DNA of 5,693 nucleotides from Gammaproteobacteria bacterium (GTDB taxonomy: Bacteria; Pseudomonadota; Gammaproteobacteria; Enterobacterales; GCA-2746155): the NCBI GenBank assembly GCA_024206355.1, contig JAAGZM010000736.1, positions 1-5,693 of the forward strand. Direction: 5' to 3'. Position numbers and translations under genes: made by a program. This document shows, piece by piece, positions 1 through 5,693 of the stretch. Below the pieces are notes generated by a model that had not been told where the DNA came from, searched no databases, and saw nothing but the letters and a program-made list of their open reading frames with translations. Numbering within the stretch: position 1 is the first letter of the stretch; every line of letters begins with the position of its first letter.

Positions 1-1
1 A

Positions 2-124
2 GTCAATAAGTCTAAAAAACGTGCAATCAAATGTGTAGGCAAACTCACTCAATGGGTGAATACTAATCCTTCTGTAAGTTGCTGTTTTGAAATAAATAAC
101 CATAAGTCAGAGCCGGTCAACTGA
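2..124 (+). CDS. C-terminal fragment of an unrecognised protein (partial, runs off the left edge)
   Basis: Reading frame 2 on the plus strand is open from the window edge through 40 codons to a TGA at 122-124, while the other two plus frames hit stops early. The visible tail is basic at first (KSKKR), then has a Trp and a Cys-Cys pair, and ends in KSEPVN. I do not recognise the family and see no domain motif. There is no ATG in the visible part, so the start must lie outside the window. It would converge on alr, with 27 bases between the two stop codons. An open stretch of this length can arise by chance in AT-rich DNA, so the gene is plausible but not proven. Confidence 0.4.
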   Translation, partial: VNKSKKRAIKCVGKLTQWVNTNPSVSCCFEINNHKSEPVN

Positions 125-151
125 GGATTCTAGGATTATAGTTATTGATAA

Positions 152-1231
152 TTAGTTATAATGTCGAGGCACTCGTTGACTAACCCCTGTTAATAAATCA
201 TAGCCAATCGTTTCTGCACATCGAGCAACGTCATTGGCGTTAATTGTTTCGCCCCACAGTTCCACCGTATCGCCAATTTTAATATCAGAGCATTGGCTAA
301 TGTCTGCAGTAATCATATCCATAGATACCCTACCGGCAAGATGAGCTTTTTGTCCGGCAATCAATAAAGGGGTACCATTCGCTGCATGACGAGGATAGCC
401 ATCTGCATAACCTACGGCGATGGTAGCAATGGTAGATGGTTTGTCGGCTGTCCAGAAATTTCCATAACCAACATGATCATCTTTTTTGACATCGCGAATA
501 GAAATTACGGTGGATGAAAAAGTCATGGCAGGTCTCAACAACTTGTCTTGTAGATTAGGCTCATCGAAAGGAGAAAGTCCATAGAGCATAATGCCGGGCC
601 GATTCCAGTCCATTCTTGTTGCTGGAAAGCCTAGCAAGGCTGCTGAATTTGCGATGCTAGTTGATAGATTAATATTTTCAGATAATTCGGTGAACGTTCG
701 CACCTGATTTTTTGTCATGATATCTGTCAAGTCGGATGCACAGGCAAGGTGTGAACTTAAGACGATTTTATCATTAACCCAACGACAGTTAGTGAATCGA
801 TTTAAAACTGTTTTTAAGTGGCAGCTATTTAGGCCTAGCCGATTCATGCCAGTGTCTAGCTTCAGCCAAACATTTAGAGGAACCTTCAGCTGGGTTTGTG
901 TAATAAGCTTTGCTTGCTCTTCATTTTCAACCATCGTCCAAATGTTATTATTGGCTGCAAAATCAAGTTCTAATGGCTCACTAATGCCTTGTAATATGAG
1001 TATTGGTTTGCTGATCCCTGCATTTCGTAATACTACAGCCTCTTCGAAAAGAGCCACTGCGAAAGCTGGAACAAACGGCTCTAACGCTTGAGCAACTTTG
1101 CTACTGCCATGACCATAGGCGTCTGCTTTTATTACGGCGATATTTTTTGAGTTAGGGGCGACCTTATTAGCTAACTGGTAGTTAGCTAAAATAGCATCGA
1201 GATTTATAGTCGCTTTCGTGTGTCTAGGCAT
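152..1231 (-). CDS. alr: Alanine racemase (PLP-dependent, fold type III)
   Basis: This cytoplasmic enzyme interconverts L- and D-alanine, supplying D-Ala for peptidoglycan or degrading it. The 359 residues match the family's usual length of about 360. The PLP-binding lysine is K35 in AVIKADAYGHG. KLDTGMNRLG (124-133) carries the conserved Arg131, and RPGIMLYG (211-218) carries the Arg that contacts the PLP ring nitrogen. Tyr256 in VGYGNFW is the expected second catalytic base. GYADGYPR (274-281), RVSMDM (301-306) and the C-terminal RVPR complete the signature. The N-terminal two thirds form the TIM barrel and the rest the beta domain. The ATG at 1231 fits the usual N-terminus (MPRHTKATINLDAI), although the ribosome site before it is weak. 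It is last in the presumed operon, 19 bases after the serine hydrolase. It lacks the dnaB or dadA neighbours typical of many proteobacterial alr/dadX genes. A broader-specificity amino-acid racemase cannot be excluded, but nothing in the sequence demands it. Confidence 0.95.
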   Translation of the reverse strand: MPRHTKATINLDAILANYQLANKVAPNSKNIAVIKADAYGHGSSKVAQALEPFVPAFAVALFEEAVVLRNAGISKPILILQGISEPLELDFAANNNIWTMVENEEQAKLITQTQLKVPLNVWLKLDTGMNRLGLNSCHLKTVLNRFTNCRWVNDKIVLSSHLACASDLTDIMTKNQVRTFTELSENINLSTSIANSAALLGFPATRMDWNRPGIMLYGLSPFDEPNLQDKLLRPAMTFSSTVISIRDVKKDDHVGYGNFWTADKPSTIATIAVGYADGYPRHAANGTPLLIAGQKAHLAGRVSMDMITADISQCSDIKIGDTVELWGETINANDVARCAETIGYDLLTGVSQRVPRHYN

Positions 1232-1250
1232 AACAAATACGTTTCAAAAA

Positions 1251-2852
1251 TTAACGATGAGTAAAATCTAAATCTTCAAAGTCAAAACTCCAGTCAGTTG
1301 CTTGAGGGAATTTTTTAATTGATAACTTAATTTTTTCAGAGCTTAGATCGGTGACAAAGGTTAGCCAAGAGTCCACTTCAAAACTGCGGTCATCCCATTT
1401 TACCCACCACTGATTTTCACTATAGTAATAAATTTTCCCAACTAAACGAGGTGATTTCTCTGCTTGAAAAATAATTTGCTCATTTTCTCTAGAAAGTGAT
1501 ATTTCTCCGAACCAAGGATCATCATATTTACCAAGTCGACTTTGATGTACTTTCGTATTAGTTATCAAAACTTCATCTGGACTGATAATAACTTCATCGC
1601 TGCCAGCAGTTTTTTGTTTAGCTTCTCTTGCCTTATCAGCTGCAACATAGAAATCAACCCAATCAACTTTTTCTACATCAATAAATTCTTGTAAAATACC
1701 TCTATATAAAGCATTTCTCGCTGAGCTTGATTGCTGATTTGTTAGTATTACGATACCTACGTGCTGATCTGGTAACAGGATGATTTTAGACATTGATCCA
1801 CTGAGTGTTCCAGTATGCGAAATCTCCCAGTTACCGTGCACATCAGTAACTCTCCAGCCTAAGGCATAACCTCGATAGTTGGTATTATCCATTTGCTTTT
1901 GTTTAGCAGAAATAGATAATTGTGTTACGGGCTTCCACATGATATTTCGTTGGGTAACAGAAAATAGCTCGTCACTATTCTCCATTTTGCCTGCTTGAAG
2001 CTGAACATTAACCCACTTTAAAAGATCATTTGCACTACACTTAATGCCCCCTGCAGCAGCCATCAGACTTGTCTTATTATTGATTAAGTTTGGAATATTA
2101 ACTTCAAGATTTTCATCTATGATTACATGAGGAGCCACCAAGTTAGTGACTTTATTGGTATCTATTCCGCCAGCAAAACAATGTTGCATATCTAAAGGCT
2201 TGAAAATATTTTTCTCTACGAAATCTTTCCAAGGCATTTTGCTGATGGCGGAGACAACTTCCCCAGCAACGATGTATAAGAGATTATCGTAAGCATATTT
2301 GTCTCTAAAGCTAGCCACCGGTTTGAGATATCGAAGGTTATTAATGATGTCTGTTCGGTTGAATTTTGTTGGTTCTGGCCATAACATTAGGTCGCCGGAG
2401 CCAATACGTAAACCACTTCTGTGGGTAAGGAGATCAATGATATTAAATTCTTTCGTTACCCAAGGATCATACATTTGGAAGTTAGGTAAATATTGCGTAA
2501 CTTTATCACGCCATCTGAGCTTACCCTGATCGACTAAAATTGCTAATGCAGCCGCAGTAAATGCTTTACTGTTAGAGGCAATTTTAAAAATAGTATCTTT
2601 ATCAACGGCTTGTCCATTGTCTATATTGGCTATTCCGTAGCCCTTGAGATGGATAACTTTCCCATTTTCAATAATACCGATAGATATACCTGGAACTTTG
2701 AAGGTTTCCATAGCTTTGTTGACGACTGAATCGATACGTTGTGTTTTAGAGCTAGCTGATAAACTGTTAGCAGCAAATAGCAGACTAACGAGCGCGATCT
2801 TAATATAAAGCTTCATATTCAAATTTTTACTTTTCATAACAAATAAGTTCAT
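1251..2852 (-). CDS. Exported serine hydrolase, class C beta-lactamase-like fold, with C-terminal DUF3471-like domain
   Basis: The 533-residue protein has a signal peptide (core MKLYIKIALVSLLFAAN, residues 13-29, cleavage probably near 30-34), so it should act in the periplasm or outside. The serine beta-lactamase/penicillin-binding fold spans about 40-390. The nucleophile is Ser93 with Lys96 (SNSK), the second motif is Y188-D-N190, and the third is H346-T-G348. HRSGL (144-148) is also typical. HTG instead of KTG points to the peptidase/esterase branch (Pfam 'Beta-lactamase', COG1680) rather than a true resistance enzyme. The tail at about 430-530 (GKYDDPWFGEISL...) resembles DUF3471. The substrate is unknown: D-amino-acid peptides, other peptides and esters are all possible. 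The start overlaps the transporter stop in ATGA, favouring translational coupling. Met6 (2837) or Met13 (2816) are alternative starts; Met13 gives the more standard signal peptide. No start has a strong Shine-Dalgarno. Confidence 0.9.
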   Translation of the reverse strand: MNLFVMKSKNLNMKLYIKIALVSLLFAANSLSASSKTQRIDSVVNKAMETFKVPGISIGIIENGKVIHLKGYGIANIDNGQAVDKDTIFKIASNSKAFTAAALAILVDQGKLRWRDKVTQYLPNFQMYDPWVTKEFNIIDLLTHRSGLRIGSGDLMLWPEPTKFNRTDIINNLRYLKPVASFRDKYAYDNLLYIVAGEVVSAISKMPWKDFVEKNIFKPLDMQHCFAGGIDTNKVTNLVAPHVIIDENLEVNIPNLINNKTSLMAAAGGIKCSANDLLKWVNVQLQAGKMENSDELFSVTQRNIMWKPVTQLSISAKQKQMDNTNYRGYALGWRVTDVHGNWEISHTGTLSGSMSKIILLPDQHVGIVILTNQQSSSARNALYRGILQEFIDVEKVDWVDFYVAADKAREAKQKTAGSDEVIISPDEVLITNTKVHQSRLGKYDDPWFGEISLSRENEQIIFQAEKSPRLVGKIYYYSENQWWVKWDDRSFEVDSWLTFVTDLSSEKIKLSIKKFPQATDWSFDFEDLDFTHR

Positions 2853-4252
2853 AAAATGATTAATCCAACAACAAGATACATGATCAGTGTTAATCCGCCT
2901 GCTACAGCTGCATAGGGTAGCTGTGTTTTAACGTGTTCGAGTAAGTCACAGCCTGAAGCAATTGCCGATACAGCAGTGGTATCTGATATCGGAGAACAAT
3001 GATCGCCAAATACACCACCACCTAAGATTGCAGCTAGAATTAGCGAGGGAGGTAAACCCATAACCTGAATGATCGGAACACCAATAGGAATTAATATTGC
3101 AAAGGTTCCCCATGATGTTCCAGTAGAAAAGGCAATAATGCCACCAACCAAAAATATCATCGGTGCAACGAGATAAAGAGGTAAAAAGTCACCTACCAGC
3201 TGAGAGATATAAATGCCCGTACCGAGTAACTTAAGGCTTGAACCAAGCGCTAGAGAAAGAAGTACAATAGCAACCAGTGGTAATAACTCTGCCATGCCAT
3301 CAAAGCCAATTTTTACCAACTGAGAATGTTTGAATCGACCACTGGTTAGCATCATGCTATAGGCTACTAAACAGGCTAATGCTGTGGCATAAAAAACAGA
3401 TTTTGAACCACTGCCATCGGACATATTGCCATTGCCTGTCCATAACATGAAACCAACCATTCCACCGACCATAACGAAAAGAGGAACAAGCATGTAGCGT
3501 GCTTTAGAAGATTCAATATCGGGTTCATCATCAGTATGGGTAATAGGTTGTGCCTCTGTTCTTGCGAGAGGACCATAATATTTACCGGTGATAGAGGTAT
3601 AAAAGACGATAGCCAGAGTGATAAGCGCGTAAAAATTAAAAGGTATAGTTCCCCATAGAATTTCAACAGCACTCACCTCAAAGTCGTATGTATTGAGTAA
3701 TGCTAATACGTAGGCACCCCAAGCATTTAGCAGAATAAGGATACAAATAGGGGCAGAAGTACTATCAATGATATAAGCTAGTTTTGCTCGGCTCATGCCA
3801 AACTTATCAAATAAACCTCTCGATAAAATACCCGCAGTAAGAACACTTAAGTTGGATTCAATGAAAACCACAATTCCGGTAAATGTTGTCATCAACGAAA
3901 CTTGACGCTGGGTTTTAGCGAAACCATTATTAATCAGGTTATTAACAAGAGCGGAAACGCCGCCGGAATGTCTCATATAGGCTAGTAATGCTCCGACCAT
4001 GACACTAAAAATCAAAATCCGTGTATTACTCGCATCTGCAAAAACAGCCGCTACTCTTTCAAGGGTGGCTAGGCCACCGACAAATGTTTGATTAAAGATA
4101 TTTAATGAGCTATCGACTGTTTGTTGAAAAAGGTTACCTCCCAGTAAAAATTCTGATGTAAAAATAGCAAGCACAAGGGCCAAGATAACTTCTCGTTTCC
4201 AAAGTACAATAATCACAGCAACTAAAGGTGGTAATACTTTTAGCCATTCCAT
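2849..4252 (-). CDS. NhaC-family membrane transporter (Na+/H+ antiporter family; candidate amino-acid/lysine transporter)
   Basis: This is an inner-membrane protein of 467 residues with roughly 11-12 hydrophobic segments, for example near 5-33, 78-93, 118-140, 165-187, 200-220, 252-271, 287-303, 320-340, 357-378 and 447-467. The family signature GDHCSPISDTTAVSA (416-430) and the preceding FSTGTSWGTFAILIPI (375-390) place it in the NhaC/ion-transporter superfamily. A hydrophilic, acidic loop lies at about 229-251. Family members are often annotated as Na+/H+ antiporters, but several are thought to exchange organic substrates. I recall that an NhaC-type protein called LysW was predicted as a lysine transporter from lysine-riboswitch genomics. 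Divergence from lysA makes that reading possible here, but the substrate is not shown by the sequence. It is first in the three-gene operon, with a good ribosome site 7 bases before ATG. Its TGA overlaps the hydrolase ATG. Confidence 0.9.
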   Translation of the reverse strand: MEWLKVLPPLVAVIIVLWKREVILALVLAIFTSEFLLGGNLFQQTVDSSLNIFNQTFVGGLATLERVAAVFADASNTRILIFSVMVGALLAYMRHSGGVSALVNNLINNGFAKTQRQVSLMTTFTGIVVFIESNLSVLTAGILSRGLFDKFGMSRAKLAYIIDSTSAPICILILLNAWGAYVLALLNTYDFEVSAVEILWGTIPFNFYALITLAIVFYTSITGKYYGPLARTEAQPITHTDDEPDIESSKARYMLVPLFVMVGGMVGFMLWTGNGNMSDGSGSKSVFYATALACLVAYSMMLTSGRFKHSQLVKIGFDGMAELLPLVAIVLLSLALGSSLKLLGTGIYISQLVGDFLPLYLVAPMIFLVGGIIAFSTGTSWGTFAILIPIGVPIIQVMGLPPSLILAAILGGGVFGDHCSPISDTTAVSAIASGCDLLEHVKTQLPYAAVAGGLTLIMYLVVGLIIL

Positions 4253-4259
4253 TATTTGA

Positions 4260-4264
4260 CCTCT
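4260..4264 (-). promoter_or_regulatory. Ribosome binding site of the NhaC-family gene
   Basis: On the minus strand the sequence reads AAGAGGTCAAATAATG. AGAGG is complementary to the 16S 3' end and lies 7 bases from the ATG at 4252. It is the best ribosome site in the presumed operon and fixes this start codon. The two downstream genes have weak sites, consistent with reliance on coupling or close spacing. Confidence 0.75.
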
Positions 4265-4275
4265 TTTTTGTTTTA

Positions 4276-4290
4276 ATTATTAGTAATAAT
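4276..4290. repeat. AT-rich 15-bp palindrome (ATTATTA-G-TAATAAT)
   Basis: Perfect 7-bp arms flank a single central G at 4283. The palindrome lies between the putative minus-strand transcription start and the ribosome site of the transporter gene, so it could be an operator. The region is very AT-rich, which raises the chance of a fortuitous palindrome. It shares the ATTATT/AATAAT half-site with the palindrome at 4369-4382. Confidence 0.4.
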
Positions 4291-4292
4291 CA

Positions 4293-4320
4293 TTAGCAAT
4301 GAGAGTGCTGTTTATATAAT
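4293..4320 (+). promoter_or_regulatory. Putative sigma-70 promoter for lysA
   Basis: A perfect TATAAT (4315-4320) is preceded by TTAGCA (4293-4298, 4 of 6 matches to TTGACA) at a 16-base spacing. Transcription would start near 4327, giving a leader of about 100 bases before the lysA ATG at 4429. It overlaps the opposing promoter candidate. The AT-rich context makes -10-like matches common, so this rests on position and spacing. Confidence 0.4.
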
Positions 4321-4329
4321 TAAAAACAG
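4308..4329. repeat. Inverted repeat CTGTTT-N10-AAACAG, candidate operator
   Basis: Six-base arms at 4308-4313 and 4324-4329 are perfectly complementary. The dyad centre (between 4318 and 4319) falls within the overlapping -10 elements of both promoter candidates. A dimeric regulator bound here could control both directions. The spacing is in the range of bacterial operators, but I cannot assign it to a known regulator; it does not match the ArgR box well. No regulator gene is in the window. Confidence 0.35.
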
Positions 4330-4340
4330 TGAAAAATCAA
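4311..4340 (-). promoter_or_regulatory. Putative sigma-70 promoter for the NhaC-hydrolase-alr operon
   Basis: On the minus strand TTGATT (plus positions 4335-4340, 4 of 6 matches) is followed after 18 bases by TATAAA (plus 4311-4316, 5 of 6 matches). Transcription would begin near 4304 and run leftward, leaving a leader of about 50 bases before the ATG at 4252. Its -10 overlaps the TATAAT of the opposing promoter by two bases. Confidence 0.4.
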
Positions 4341-4368
4341 TGCGAATCTAGCATGACAGCTAATAAAT

Positions 4369-4382
4369 AATAATATATTATT
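4369..4382. repeat. AT-only 14-bp palindrome (AATAATATATTATT)
   Basis: This perfect palindrome lies in the lysA leader, about 45 bases before the preferred ATG at 4429. It could be a protein-binding site or a weak hairpin. It consists only of A and T in an AT-rich stretch, so chance is a serious alternative. There is no T tract that would make it a terminator. Confidence 0.3.
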
Positions 4383-4418
4383 CGGTAAACATCTATTGGA
4401 ATATTATATTGAAAAATT

Positions 4419-4426
4419 GAGACAGG
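4419..4426 (+). promoter_or_regulatory. Ribosome binding site deciding the lysA start
   Basis: GAGACAGG ends two bases before the ATG at 4429, and its GAGA part lies 6 bases upstream of it, a usable Shine-Dalgarno spacing. The in-frame upstream TTG at 4396 has only a poor GGT nearby. This favours translation from 4429. Confidence 0.5.
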
Positions 4427-4428
4427 CT

Positions 4429-5685
4429 ATGACTTCTTATCACTATCAAAAGCATCAGCTTCAAATGGAACAGGTATCAATCAAATCGATAGCTACTCAG
4501 GTTCAAACTCCTTTTTATTGTTACTCGCAAACAGCAATTTGCAATGCCTACAATAGCTATGTTGAACAGCTAACATCAATGGATACATTAATTTGTTTTG
4601 CCGTTAAAGCAAACTCTAATCAGGCGATCCTCAAAACCATGGCTGACTTAGGTGCTGGTGCTGATGTGGTGTCTGAAGGTGAGATGCGCCGAGCGATAAT
4701 GGCTGAAATTCCTGCCTCAAAAATTGTATACTCCGGTGTAGCCAAAACTCAAAGTGAGATGGAATACGCCTTGTCACAGAATATTCTCCAGTTTAACATT
4801 GAGTCTGAAAATGAATTGCTTTTGCTCAGTAAAGTGGCGAGCTCTGTAAATAAGGTTGTAAAAATTGCTTTTCGTATCAACCCAGATGTCGATGCGAAAA
4901 CACATGCAAAAATTTCTACTGGGAAATCAGAAAATAAGTTTGGAATTCCAATCAGCAAGGCACTTGCTATTTATCAATTAGCTGCAAAGCTTCCCGGTAT
5001 TCAAGTTCAAGGTGTAGATGTTCACATTGGTTCACAGTTGACGCAACTTGAGCCGTTTGAGAATTGTTTTATATTGATTAAACAACTCGTCGAACAACTT
5101 CGAGAAGATGGCCATACAATTAGTATTGTTGATGTTGGTGGTGGTTTAGGTATCGATTATGCAGAGGACGATTCTGAAGTTCCAACTATTGAATCATACT
5201 GTGCATTATTGAAACAACAGTTCAGTGACTTAGGTTGTAAGTTGATACTAGAGCCAGGACGCTCACTCGTTGGCAATAGCGGTATACTAGTTTCAAAAGT
5301 TATCTACCTTAAAGAAGGTGAGGAACGAACTTTTGTCATTATTGATGCAGCGATGAATGATCTGCTAAGACCTAGCATGTATGATGCATTCCATAATATT
5401 TTGCCAATCACAGAAACTGAAGAACAGGCATGTTACGATGTGGTAGGTCCTATTTGTGAAACAAGTGATACCTTTGCACGTACTCGAATAATGTCGGTTA
5501 TTAACGAAGGCGACTTGATAGCAATTGACAGTGCTGGTGCCTATGGTGCTGTGATGTCATCCACTTATAATACCAGGTTACAGGTCCCTGAAGTTTTGGT
5601 GAAAGATAACCAATTTAGTATTATCAGAGAAAGAACTGACTATGAGCAGTTGATTAATCAAGATCAGTTGACTGCTTGGCAGTAA
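4429..5685 (+). CDS. lysA: Diaminopimelate decarboxylase
   Basis: LysA catalyses the last step of lysine synthesis, meso-2,6-diaminopimelate to L-lysine plus CO2, in the cytoplasm with PLP. In the 418-residue reading, Lys60 in CFAVKANSN is the PLP lysine. DVHIGSQLTQLEPF (198-211) contains the conserved His, VDVGGGLGIDY (234-244) is the phosphate-binding glycine loop, and LEPGR (274-278) is the next family block. DAAMNDLLRPSMYDA (306-320) follows, then GPICETSD (340-347), whose Cys343 and Glu344 are active-site residues contributed by the partner subunit. GAYGAVMSS (370-378) holds the C-terminal Tyr. The GPxCE block argues for a genuine diaminopimelate enzyme over ornithine/arginine-type relatives. 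The ATG at 4429 was chosen because it has a ribosome site and because MTSYHYQKHQLQMEQVSI lines up with the usual LysA N-terminus. A TTG at 4396 would add 11 residues. No lysR lies beside it in the window, unlike E. coli lysA. The gene is complete, with TAA at 5683-5685. Confidence 0.95.
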   Translation: MTSYHYQKHQLQMEQVSIKSIATQVQTPFYCYSQTAICNAYNSYVEQLTSMDTLICFAVKANSNQAILKTMADLGAGADVVSEGEMRRAIMAEIPASKIVYSGVAKTQSEMEYALSQNILQFNIESENELLLLSKVASSVNKVVKIAFRINPDVDAKTHAKISTGKSENKFGIPISKALAIYQLAAKLPGIQVQGVDVHIGSQLTQLEPFENCFILIKQLVEQLREDGHTISIVDVGGGLGIDYAEDDSEVPTIESYCALLKQQFSDLGCKLILEPGRSLVGNSGILVSKVIYLKEGEERTFVIIDAAMNDLLRPSMYDAFHNILPITETEEQACYDVVGPICETSDTFARTRIMSVINEGDLIAIDSAGAYGAVMSSTYNTRLQVPEVLVKDNQFSIIRERTDYEQLINQDQLTAWQ

Positions 5686-5693
5686 AAATCAAT

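Noticed and set aside
124..159. Short direct repeats AGGATT (124-129, 132-137) and TAGTTAT (139-145, 153-159)
   Set aside because: They are too short, and the AT-rich composition explains them. No larger repeat structure surrounds them.
135..162. Possible hairpin acting as a terminator between the convergent genes (ATTATA...TATAAT, about 10 pairs with two wobbles)
   Set aside because: The stem is almost all A-U with G-U pairs, no T tract follows on either strand, and it overlaps the alr stop codon. It is too weak to call.
717..1091. Open frame of 124 codons on the plus strand
   Set aside because: It lies wholly inside alr on the opposite strand. The alr reading carries all family motifs, and the antisense product looks like no protein family.
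2299..2529. Open frame of 76 codons on the plus strand
   Set aside because: It is antisense to the catalytic region of the serine hydrolase, including its YxN motif, and has no recognisable features.
1251..2852. Antibiotic-resistance beta-lactamase (AmpC)
   Set aside because: The protein has HTG instead of KTG, an extra DUF3471-like tail and a length well above AmpC, so it fits the peptidase/esterase branch of the fold.
3376..3672. Open frame of 98 codons on the minus strand
   Set aside because: It is an out-of-frame reading inside the NhaC-family gene. Its hydrophobicity is inherited from the membrane segments of the real frame.
4349..4362. TAGC-N6-GCTA inverted repeat in the lysA leader
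   Set aside because: Four-base arms are expected by chance in a region of this size.
4749..4958. Open frame of 69 codons on the minus strand
   Set aside because: It is antisense within lysA, which is intact and fully motif-supported.

Overview
The window looks like a moderately AT-rich chromosomal segment of a gammaproteobacterium, possibly marine. The LysA protein matches the Pseudomonas-type diaminopimelate decarboxylase closely in my recollection, from the N-terminal Y-x-Y-S segment through GPICETSD to the C-terminal SAGAYG/MSS-YNTR block. No gene here is strictly lineage-diagnostic, so the assignment stays at that level. I see no mobile element, CRISPR array, tRNA or rRNA.

Layout. Positions 2-124 (+) are probably the last 40 codons of an unrecognised gene that enters from the left. 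Three genes follow on the minus strand. In transcription order (right to left) they are an NhaC-family membrane transporter (4252-2849), a secreted serine hydrolase of the class C beta-lactamase-like fold with a DUF3471-like tail (2852-1251), and alanine racemase alr (1231-152). The transporter and hydrolase overlap by 4 bp (ATGA), and hydrolase and alr are 19 bp apart, so the three probably form one operon. Divergent from them on the plus strand is lysA (4429-5685), diaminopimelate decarboxylase, whose stop lies 8 bases before the window ends.

The 176-bp space between the transporter and lysA carries two overlapping, oppositely directed promoter-like sequences, a CTGTTT/AAACAG dyad centred on their shared -10 area, and two AT-rich palindromes. 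It is too short and too unstructured by eye to hold a lysine riboswitch.

How the genes may work together (inference). LysA makes L-lysine from meso-diaminopimelate, Alr interconverts L- and D-alanine, and the exported hydrolase belongs to a fold that includes D-Ala-D-Ala carboxypeptidases, D-aminopeptidases and esterases. NhaC-family proteins near lysine genes have been proposed as lysine transporters. The cluster can be read as a cell-wall amino-acid or D-amino-acid/lysine handling locus. The sequence supports the gene families and operon structure firmly, but the shared physiology only as a hypothesis.
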